Positions 52,678 through 62,700 of a stretch of 64,000 bases of DNA are shown one piece after another. The translations under genes and the position numbers were made by a program. The stretch is from positions 1 through 64,000 of the forward strand of contig JAIQCW010000055.1 of assembly GCA_020283715.1 (NCBI GenBank), in the 5' to 3' direction. The first letter of the stretch is position 1; the number at the start of each line of letters is the position of its first letter. Origin of the DNA: Cytauxzoon felis. Lineage: Eukaryota > Apicomplexa > Aconoidasida > Piroplasmida > Theileriidae. The notes below the pieces were generated by a model that saw only the letters and a list, made by a program, of their open reading frames with translations, did no database searches and was not told the origin of the DNA.

Positions 52678-54471
52678 CTAGTGCCATTTCAAATCACCCT
52701 TGGGCAATGTACCAATAGAACCATCCTGTAAAATTATATTAATACATAATCAAAGAAACTTAATTAATGAAATTTAATGAAACTGAAATTCAATCCACCT
52801 CTGTCGGTCCTGCAGACAACTCTCCAGCTGAGGTTACAACCTTGTTTCCCATTGCATGGAGCTCTTCTATTTACCTCCCCTCGGATTCCCGTAGATCATC
52901 CTCGGTATGTCTATCCGGAATAACAGACATGAACTTTGCCACGATCTCTGGGAGTGGCTCTACTCTTTAGAGATAGGTAATTGGAAGAGGCCTCCACGGC
53001 GAGTGGAAAAGGAGTTGGATTGGATCTCAAGTGGAGGCAAGTGGAAAAGGAGTTAGTTCTGTCTTCTTGTGGATTATATAACGGTTCATTTGTTATATGT
53101 GATTGTAAGACGTACTAGTTTTTTGGCCATGCATGTACCGATTGATTTCATGAGTTGTGTAGCATCATCTAATATTATGAGTATAGTATTGATGGAAACA
53201 AACTTGATTCTCCTAGATTTTGGAACCAGACTTCTATTCTTAGTACAGGATATCTACTATTAAGTTTATCGACCTATAATAATTGATTAAAGTAATAATA
53301 ATAATAATAATACTTACAAGTCTAACACCATTTATTAAATTACCTAATGGCATAGTTGATCCTACAAGACCTAATACGATATTATTCCAATATTCATCAA
53401 CTAATAATTGTTGTACATCAGATGGTCTAAATCTATAATCAAAATGACCACCATCTTTATTCAATGGATCCTCCCACATTGGCTGTACACCATCACGAAA
53501 CATCATTATAGCATCCACAAAATGCTCCGAACCATCAGAACATTCACGAGCTATACGCTTATTAGTAGCCAATTCACTAGGCTGAGGTATATTAAACCAT
53601 AAATTCCAAAACGCCTATAATAAATACATATCATATATTCATCAATTCGACCTGAGGTTACAACCAGTGTTCCACTAGCCGTGGCGGCCTCTTCTATTTA
53701 CTTCCCCCTCAAACTCCCGTAGATCGTTCTCGGGTTTTCCATTTGAGGTCTCCACTTGAGGTCCAATAGTAATTTCACTTCCTCATCTTCACCTCCAAAA
53801 TTTGAAGGAAATCCTCAATTTCTGGGGGAAACTAATGAAGATTACTCAATGACTATTGGATGTATTTCTGATGTCAATACTTCATTGAAAAGGAATTTGA
53901 TGATTGTATTGAATTGGAAATACTTCATTTAATTCCAATTTATGTTCATTGAGATATCCCCTTAAACATAGAAACCACTACCTTCGACATATCTCGTCGA
54001 GATTGGACCTCAAGGGAACCCGAAAGTGATCTACGGGAACTTGAGGGGGAAATAAATAGAGAAGGCTGTCTTCAGGACCTCAAGTGGAGGCGAGTGGAAC
54101 GGCGAGTGGACGACGAGGTGGTACTATAAGGATGTGGATTGGAGATCGTGTGGAATAATTGTATATATTATATACAAACCTGTACGGAATCGAATGAGAC
54201 GAGTGGTTTTGTATGATCTTTGTAATCGATATTATGTCCATGGTCTCCGATTTTGACTATTTGTTCCCAAATGACCCATTTATTTTTGAGTGAGAGTGGT
54301 GCATCGATATTGACGGATGTCTGGATTAATTATGATATATTATGATTGTATAAAACATACGAATTCGAATAATTCGGATAATTTTGCGTGATCTTCGGTA
54401 TTTTTATTAAAGGTTAGTGATGGATATTTTTTAGTACCATTAACTGATACTGTTGAATTTGAATCGGTCAT
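52678..54471 (-). CDS. Translation initiation factor eIF4E family
   Basis: Six exons: 54361-54471, 54180-54320, 53318-53614, 53204-53273, 53116-53168, 52678-52725; 720 bases, 239 residues. Cap-binding features: LKNKWVIWEQI early, FDSVQAFWNLWFNIPQPSE, and MWEDPLNKDGGHFDYRF with the Trp-Glu pair that stacks and bonds to the cap guanine, then VRLVDKLNSRYPVLRIEVWF. eIF4E recruits capped mRNA to eIF4G in the cytosol. Introns 2 (565 bp, Type II) and 5 (390 bp, Type I) hold repeats; others are 35-44 bp. The donor of intron 5 (GTACGT) is less usual but gives the only sensible join to the last exon. Confidence 0.9.
52790..53060. repeat. Type I repeat cluster in eIF4E intron 5
   Basis: D (CCTGCAGACAAC, CATTGCATGGAGC), A variant with GATC flanked by GGAT/ATCC stem, B reversed, D (GGCCTCCACGGC), inverted ends. 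Confidence 0.88.
53650..54150. repeat. Type II repeat cluster in eIF4E intron 2
   Basis: Inverted end, D (GCCGTGGCGGCC), A3-like reversed, E2 reversed (53770-54005), A3, D and inverted ends. Confidence 0.9.
53770..54005 (-). repeat. E2 core copy
   Basis: Ends ATATCTCGTCGAGATTGGAC, with a perfect ATCTCG/CGAGAT hairpin. Confidence 0.87.
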
Positions 54472-54765
54472 TTTGGATATTTTAATAAAATTCTTTGATA
54501 TTATTATATATAAATAGAATATAATTCAACTAATAGAACAACTACAGGCATTAATGATCATATAATGATGAGAAAATATATTAATGTATAATAAACATAA
54601 TATGAACCCCCTAATTTATTAATTACAAATTTAATAGTATTATAAAGGACAAAAAAATATATATTTCTGTTTCAAATTACTATACTAATATAACACTTTA
54701 ATATTTTTCTATTATTAACACTCCCCACAGTATATTAATACATTAAATTTCATCATATTAATTTA
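54472..54765. other. AT-rich intergenic region
   Basis: Upstream of eIF4E and downstream of the ankyrin gene. No repeats or genes. Confidence 0.6.
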
Positions 54766-55861
54766 TTATTTTACTCGCCTTTTCTTATAAAATTGTACAG
54801 TCTCCTTTACCCGTACCTTCTCACCTATTATCTCTAATTTAAATTTCTCATAATCTTCTCCCAACTTCTCCTCTAATTCCAATCGCACATCATCACTCGC
54901 CAAATCTAATGGTAACTCGCCACGCTTATTGTAACGCTGTCTAGCACCTATATAATCACATTTATCAATAGAAGGTCGAAATATTTATACCCATCTTTTC
55001 CACTCAAGGTCCAATCCAACTCGTCTTCCACTCGCCTCCACTTGAGGTCCTGCAGACAGCTCTTCTATTTACTTCCCCTTCCAGCTCCCGTAGATCGCTT
55101 CCAGGTTCCACTTGAGGTCCAGTACTAACTACACTCGCATCACTGCCTCTACTTCTGCCACGATCTCTGGGAGTGGCTTTACCCTTCAGGGATAGGTAAT
55201 TGGAGGAGCCTCCACGGCGAGTGGAAGACAAGGTTGTAACCTCAGGTGGAAAAGGTAAGGAAGATCTCGTATATGGGTGATGTTGCTGTAATGGTTAGGT
55301 GTATACCTTTTTGTATGAGGAAGACTGCGCAATTGACGTGTCCATTTTTGAGTGCGAGGTGTAGCTGATTGATATTAATATGGTTGTTATTAACATACTG
55401 GTGTCATGCAATTATGTGTTTTACTATTGATATTTGAGCCATTTTTACAAAGCTAATGATTAAAATGTATAATAAGAAATAATTATACGTACTAATATGG
55501 CTACATTTAAATGTCCTTTTTGAACAGCAAAATGTAAACTTGTCATGGCATTTTTGGCTAATGAATTTATATTTGCTCCATATTTTAACAATAATTCAAT
55601 GATTTCTATATTGCCTAATATAAATGTGTATGATAAATGTGGTACAGACAAAAAATTTAACCTTCATATGAAGCTAAATGTAAAGGTGTCCTAATAAAAA
55701 AAATATATTTTTTTAAAGTATAATTAAATTTATAATTACCTTTCAAAATGATCTTTTTTATCTACAAGATCTGATTTATTATTAACACTACTAGTTGATT
55801 TCAATAATTGTTCTAATGCCATCAACTTATTAGCTCTAACTAAATTATGAATACTACTCAT
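54766..55861 (-). CDS. Ankyrin-repeat protein
   Basis: Six exons: 55740-55861, 55662-55690, 55493-55614, 55399-55452, 55307-55364, 54766-54947; 567 bases, 188 residues. Three or four ankyrin repeats: TPLHLASYEGNIEIIELLLK, MTSLHFAVQKGHLNVAILLC and MTPLHLALKNGHVNCAVFLI, then GELPLDLASDDVRLELEEKL and a basic C-terminus ending YKKRRVK. Ankyrin repeats bind protein partners; no specific role can be given. Intron 5 (359 bp) has a Type I cluster; the other four are 34-49 bp. One exon is only 29 bp. Confidence 0.88.
54995..55250. repeat. Type I repeat cluster in ankyrin gene intron 5
   Basis: Inverted end, D (CTGCAGACAGC), A2 reversed, inverted end, B reversed with CCCT/AGGG stem, D (GCCTCCACGGC), inverted end. 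Confidence 0.9.
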
Positions 55862-55957
55862 TAAAAATTTTAAATTTAAAAAAAAGTAAATTACAAATTT
55901 TGTAAGTGAGAATTAAATTTTTAAAAAAAAATTTTTTTTACCCCCCCTTTATGAATC

Positions 55958-58900
55958 CTATTCTTCTAATAAATCTGCTTTATTCTTCAATTGGGCATTC
56001 CATAATGATGCATATAAACCATTATTAGATAATAACTCAGTATGTGTACCATATTCAACTAATGTACCCTTATTAACAACCAATATCTTATCAGCATTTA
56101 CTATAGTACTCAAACGATGAGCTATTACTAATGATGTCTTTGTCTTTGTCAAATGCAATATCGTTTCCTGTATATTCGATTCAGTCTTAGAATCCAATGC
56201 ACTAGTAGCTTCATCCAGTACAATTATAGGAGGATCCTTCAAAAAACAACGAGCTATACTCAATCTATAAAAAATTATTATATCAAATAAATATAATTTA
56301 AGAATCAAATGTTGTCTTCTCCACTTGAGGTCCAATCCAACTCTTCTTCCACTCTAGGTCCAATAACTATCTTCTCCACTCGCCGTGGTGGCCTCACCAC
56401 CTGAGGTCCAATACGCCTCTCCTTGTCTTGCAGACAGCTCTTTTAATTACCTATCTCTAAAGAGTAGAGCCACTCCCAGAGATCGTGGCGGTGAACAAGG
56501 TATGGATTGGACCTCAAGTGGAAGTGGACTACCTGGAAGCGATCTACGGGAGCTGGAAGGGGAAGTAAATAGAAGAAGGCTCCACGCCGAGTGGTATCAA
56601 TGGTTGTAACCTCAGGTGGAGGAGAGTTGGATTGGACCTCGAGTGGAATATATGTGATATATAGTGATTGTTAGGTATGGTTTTATGTTAACATACCTTT
56701 GTTTTTCTCCACCGGAGAGTTTGATTCCTCGTTCTCCGACTATAGAATCTAATTTATCGGGTAATTCCATGACTCGATCATATAATTGTGCTTTTTTGAG
56801 TGCATTATAAATTTCATCATCTGTAGCATCTAATTTAGCATATCTAACATTTTCTCTAATAGATGAATGGAATAACATTGTATCTTGTGCAACAACACCA
56901 ATATGTTTTCTTAATGATTGTTGTGTGTAATCTGTTATAGGTACACCTTTAATTTTAATAGAACCAGATGTTGTATCATATAATCTACATAATAAACGAC
57001 AAATTGTAGTCTTACCACTACCAGTAGGACCAACTATAGCTACTGTATCACCATAATTTATAGTAAAATTAATATTACATAATGTCAAATTATCCATTGG
57101 ACAACCTTCAGTAGCATAAGAAAATAATACATTATCATATTCAACCAATGGACCATCACATATTTCATTCTCTTCTAATACTAAATCAATAGCATCTTCC
57201 TTATCACATATCGTAGGCTAAAAAATATATATTATATCGAGGAATAGATCACTTAGGTCCAATCCTTCCATCTACCCATTTGCCGTTCACCTGAGGTCAG
57301 TCCTCAGACAGCTCTTCCACTCGAGGTCCAATCTAACTCTTCTTTCCACTAGGCGTGGTGCCTCTTCCAATTACCTATCTCTAAAGAGTAGAGCCACTCC
57401 CAGAGATCGTGGCAATGAGAGGTTAGTGATTGGACCTCAAGTGGAATACCCGAAAGTGATCTACGGGAACTTGAGGGGGAAGTAAATAGATGAAGCCACC
57501 ACGGCGAGTGGAATGAAAAGTAGTACAGGACCTCAGGTGGAACCCGTAGCTAATCTATGGGAAGCGAAGGGGGAAGTAAATAGATGAAGCCACCACGGCG
57601 AGTGGAAGACCTCAAGTGGAGAAGCTCCACGGCAGTGGGAAGAGAGTTGGATTGGACCTCGAGTGGAATTTTATTAAAACATACTTTGGTATTGAGTATA
57701 TTGGCGGCATCTTGTAATGAGACCCCGGCTTTGATAATGGTTGAATAGATGGTACCGAGTATATTGAGTGGTTTGAAAAGTATGAATGCATAAGCTTGTA
57801 TAGCCATCATCATACCAATTTCGGCATTATGATAATAGACTTGATAAGCACCTAATCCTAATGAAAAGAATATAGTTGTTTGTTTAATAAAATCTTGTGT
57901 AATATTTATTAATGATAATGAATTAAATACTTTCCAATTACATTTTTCATGCGATAGTACAGCATCAGTATATTTATTTATTTCATATTTTTCATTTGTA
58001 TAATATTTTACAGTTTCAAAATTATTTACACCTTCTGTACTTATAGAATGCATATCATTATCACTTTGAGCTAATTTTTTCCTTGTCTTTATACGTATAT
58101 TAGTTATCATTATACTAACAACTAAATATAATGCTAATCCAATAACTAATGTTAATGATAAATATGGATTACCAAAAAATATCATAAATGCTACACATAT
58201 ACCTATAGCCTCAAATAATGTAGGCACTAATAATAATAAACCAAATTGTGATAATTCACGTGTCGATTCTAAACCACGATTCCTATATATCAATATATTA
58301 AACATTATATCAACACCTCCACTCGAGGTCCAATTACTATCTTCTCCGCCTTTCCTTGTCTTGCAGACAGCTCTTCTATTTACTTCCCCTTCCAGCTCCC
58401 GTAGATCGCTTCCAGGTCCCACTTGAGGTTATAAATCCTAATCTCGATGAGATACGTCTAAGGTGGAGGTTTTCACTTAATTCAGGAAATCTCAATGAAT
58501 ATAAATTGGAATTAAGTGAGGATGATAAAATTAAATACAATCATCAAATTCCTTTTCAATGAAGTATTAACATTAGAAATTCATTCAATAATCATTGAGA
58601 TATTTACATGAGTTTCCCCAGAAATTCAGGATTTCCTTCAAATTTTGGTAGTAAAAATGAAGAAGTGAAATTAGTGATTTTGACCTCGATTGGAGACCTC
58701 AAGTGGAACCCGTAGCTGATCTCAGGGAAGCGGAGGGGGAAGTAAATAGAAGAAGCTGTCTGCAAGACGAAGAGAGGAAGACAAGGATAGGACCTCGGGT
58801 GGAGGAGCTGTCTGCAAGACGAAAATAGTTGGATTGGACCTCGGTGGAAGAGCTGTCTGCAAGACGAAAGAAGATAGTGATTGGACGAATTAAGTGTTTT

Positions 58901-59453
58901 CTTTAGTTGTTATAGACATACATTGATCTGATGATTTCGCCTCCTTTGCTATCGGCGAACCATTGGAAGTTGAGGTTATGTAGGTGTTTATAGAGCCTAA
59001 TTGAGAGTTTTACAATAGCTTTACATTGTACCTATGTATATATGAAATAAGATATGATAAAACGTACATATCTGTAGCATGTATTTCGGAGTTCATCTAG
59101 AAGGAGTGAGAGTAGAGATGTTACGCTAAAGAGTGAGAGATAGACAGTGGTATAATATGCATCACGTTGTGTTAAAGATGTTGTTGCTTTACCGAGAAAC
59201 CATGGCGCTAATATGGATGCTCCTCTACCGAGGAACAAAAATATTATAGAAAATATAATTAGAATTCTTAATAAGAATGAATTTGTTGATTTTATAGGCC
59301 AATAAAAATCTCTTAGCATCTAATATTATTAATCATATATAAAATATTATAATAATAATATACCTGTAATACAAATGTACGTGATGCTTCTTCGGTAGGT
59401 TTAATAATTAATGAAATTTTATTATCATTTTCATTATTATTACCATAACCCAT
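55958..59453 (-). CDS. ATM1/ABCB-type half ABC transporter
   Basis: Six exons: 59364-59453, 59068-59319, 58922-59031, 57685-58282, 56697-57217, 55958-56264; 1878 bases, 625 residues. Membrane domain first (IIFLFLGRGASILAPWFLGK onward), then the ATPase: Walker A GPTGSGKTT, signature LSGGEKQR, Walker B IIVLDEATSALDS, H-loop VIAHRLST. The RGLESTRELSQFGLLLLVPT and PLNILGTIYSTIIKAG segments fit the mitochondrial ATM1 (ABCB7) group, which exports a sulfur or iron-sulfur precursor; other ABCB half-transporters are possible. Start 59453 is the first Met with an open frame to the splice site; no clear presequence, so an extra 5' exon may exist. Introns 3, 4 and 5 hold repeats. Confidence 0.9.
56315..56645. 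repeat. Type I repeat cluster in ABC intron 5
   Basis: Best example of long inverted ends: CCACTTGAGGTCCAATCC at the left and GGATTGGACCTCGAGTGG at the right. Between: D, inverted end, D, B, inverted end, A2, D. Confidence 0.92.
57250..57665. repeat. Double repeat cluster in ABC intron 4
   Basis: D (AGGCGTGGTGCCT), B, inverted end, A3, D (GCCACCACGGC), inverted end, then a second A1 and a second D of the same kind: a partial tandem duplication. Confidence 0.88.
58320..58885. repeat. Type II repeat cluster in ABC intron 3
   Basis: Inverted end, D, A2 reversed, inverted end, E2 (58430-58680), inverted ends, A1, then three D modules. Largest intron in the window (639 bp). Confidence 0.9.
58430..58680 (+). 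repeat. E2 core copy
   Basis: Begins AATCTCGATGAGATACGTCT and ends TTTTGGTAGTAAAAATGAAG. Confidence 0.87.
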
Positions 59454-59792
59454 AGCACATTTAGACATTTTTAATACATTAAATTAAGTTAACTAAATTT
59501 TAATATATATATAAATCATTTTCAATTATAAACGACATAATATACTTCATTGTCAAATTTTTTTTTATCGACACATGAAACTTTATTTTTATTTTAAATA
59601 ATAACTATCTCAATATAATAAATAAATTTATATCTAAATATATATACAAACTAAATTAAATTTCATTTTATAATATTATTTATCTTATCAATAAAAGACC
59701 CACAATTTATATTGAAGTACATACATGTTGCCATTACAATTTAAGATGTACTTATAATTGTCATTAATAATAAGATCCATTTTATAAATAAA
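59454..59792. other. AT-rich intergenic region
   Basis: Upstream of the ABC gene and downstream of UTP12. No repeats, RNA genes or coding potential seen. Confidence 0.6.
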
Positions 59793-62700
59793 TTAATTCC
59801 TTAATCTTTTAATATTATCATTACTAATTAATAATGTCTTTAAATATTCTAATGCTGATTTATTATATGCAATTTGATCCTATCAATATAATAAATCATC
59901 TAAATATTATTAAAATTACCATCTCATGTTTTAATACACTTGGTAATATAGCTTTAAATCTAGATATTAATGCATGATGATTAGATATTAATGAAAATTG
60001 TCTATAATTATTCTAAATATATATTCATTTATACTCACCTAAAATATATCTGTAATATAATCAATGCTATTCTACATATATACTCTATACCATTCGGATA
60101 CCTATCCATTAACCTCAATTTGTAACTCTCCAATACATCAATTATATAATTCAATAACTGTAATATCAATGAACACATAACAAATAAAAGAAACTACAGA
60201 GGTCCAATCCACACCACCTGAAGTTACAGCCTTAACTCTACATCCATCTACTCTCCCACCTTCTTTCGTCCTGCCGTCAGCTCTTCCAATTACCTATCTC
60301 TAAAGAGTAGAGCCACTCCCGGAGATCGTGGCGGTGAGATGGTAGTGATTGGACCTCGAGTGGAACCTGGAAGCGATCTACGGGAGCTGGAAGGGGAAGT
60401 AAATAAAGAAAGCTGTCTGCAAGACGACATACGTTTGAGGTAACCTCAGATGGAGAGTGTCTGCAAGACAATGGAACTGTTGATGAGTTCGTTTATATGG
60501 GCTTGTTCATTTCGTTTTATTGTTTAAACAAACTTTTTCGGCGTAAATGAAGGGTAATGAGATGATGACTTCGTAGATGATGTTATGATCGATATTGTAT
60601 AGTGTATTAATAACATGTTCTTGTGGTGTTCTATTAAATAATTTGACTGCTACTATGCTATTTTTGATATCACTATAAGCTCTATCACCATCTACGCTTA
60701 AACGATTGGCTAATTCTGATTCATATTCTTGAACATCATTTAAAATCTGTTAAAATATGGATGATTAATGAAAGATATTGATTAACGATTTGTAAGATAT
60801 ACGTCTATGATAGACCTAGTACCCCATAATTATATATATTAAACTAACTTCTATTAATACTTCTGCTGCTTTGATAGATCTGAGTGTATTTTTGATAGGT
60901 TTATTGATAAGATTATCTTTATCAATTGGTATAGTTTGGTTGATATCAGTTCTATTGATATCATTTTCGATTTGTAATTCAAGTTCTTTTTCTTGTTCTT
61001 CTTCTATGAAGACTTGTTCATTTGTTCTTTTCCATAATCTTATGGTATAATCATCACCGGATATTACAAAGAATAGTGTATTATTACTTAATGATAATGA
61101 TTTTATAGGTCTATTATTACCTCTTAATAAAGTTATTAATACAAATTCATCACAATCCCATATTTTTATTATACTATCCATACCAACTGATACCAAATAA
61201 TGAGTATCATATATCCATTCACACTACAATTTATGGGGATAAAAAACACTATAAAACTTACTTTGATGTCGGGTTTACTACCAACTAATAATGATTTATG
61301 TATATTACCGAAATCAAGACCCCAAATTTTAATAGTTTTATCTAATGAGCATGATGCTAATAATGTAGAATCAGTACTAGATGATATATTAGTAATAGAT
61401 AATTTATGACCATATAATGTCAAAAACACCTTTAAACTGTCATAATAATATAACTGTATCGTCATATCCTCCAAAGATACAATCACATAACGACCATTCA
61501 ATGTTATCTGTAATAATATTGTAATGAGAGTTGTACACCGAAGATTAACGTCCATATCTTCTTCCATCTGAGGTCAAATCCAACACTCTTTTCCACAGCC
61601 GTGGTGGCATCTTCTATTTAATTCCCCCTCCGCTTCCCTGAGATCAGCTACGGGTCCACCTGAGGTCCAATCACTAATATCACTTCTTCATTTTTACCAC
61701 CAAAATTTGAAGGAATCACTGAATTTCTGGGGAAACTCATGAAGATTGTGCAATGACGATTGAATGTATTTCTGATGTCAATACTTCATTGAAGAGGAAT
61801 TTGATGATTCTATTGAGTTTACTCATCCTTGCTTCATTCCAATTTATATTCATTGATATATCCTAACAAGCATGGTTTCCGTCATTTTATACTTATCTCA
61901 TCGAAATAAGATTTTTAACCTCAGGTGGAACCTGGAAGCGATCTATGGGAGCTGGAAGGGGAAGTAAATAGAAGAGGCTCTCTGCAAGAGAAAGGAACGC
62001 CGAGTGAAAAAGGAGTATACAACAATTGGGTGAAATTATTCAACTTACGATAATATTAATGGGTATATCACTTGTGGTGAGAGTTTTTTCTTGTGTTAAA
62101 TTAATATTTTCTGAGCCTTTTTTATTGTTAATTTTATAAAAGATGATATTTTTATTTTTATATGCGACAGCGAATATATTATGATGATTGGGGTGTGGTA
62201 CGATGGCTATAATATCGGATTTGTATTGTGAAATATCAGATATGAGGCAAGAGTCTATATAAATAATTTTGAGTATACCATTAATGGTACCACAGATTAA
62301 ATATTTATTATCATTAACAATAAATAAATCTTTAATATCATTACATTCTATAGTTTTTGTACAATTTAATGTATTAACATTCCATAATTTTACACAATCA
62401 TTAGATAATGATATTATCAACTTATTATCATTAGATATTTTTATATTTTTTATCCATGATAAATGCCCAATATTATTCAAATTATATACTCTCTCACATA
62501 AATCTAATAAATTTTCATCATTCTTATTATCAATATACTTATCCAATGGTATACGCCATATAGATACACTATTATTATCATGACCCAATATAAAACCACC
62601 ATTATATATATTAAATGATACTATCTTTTCATAACCATTTATAGAAAACATATACAATATTTCATCAGGATATTTTTCATCCAAAACACTTTCATCTTCA

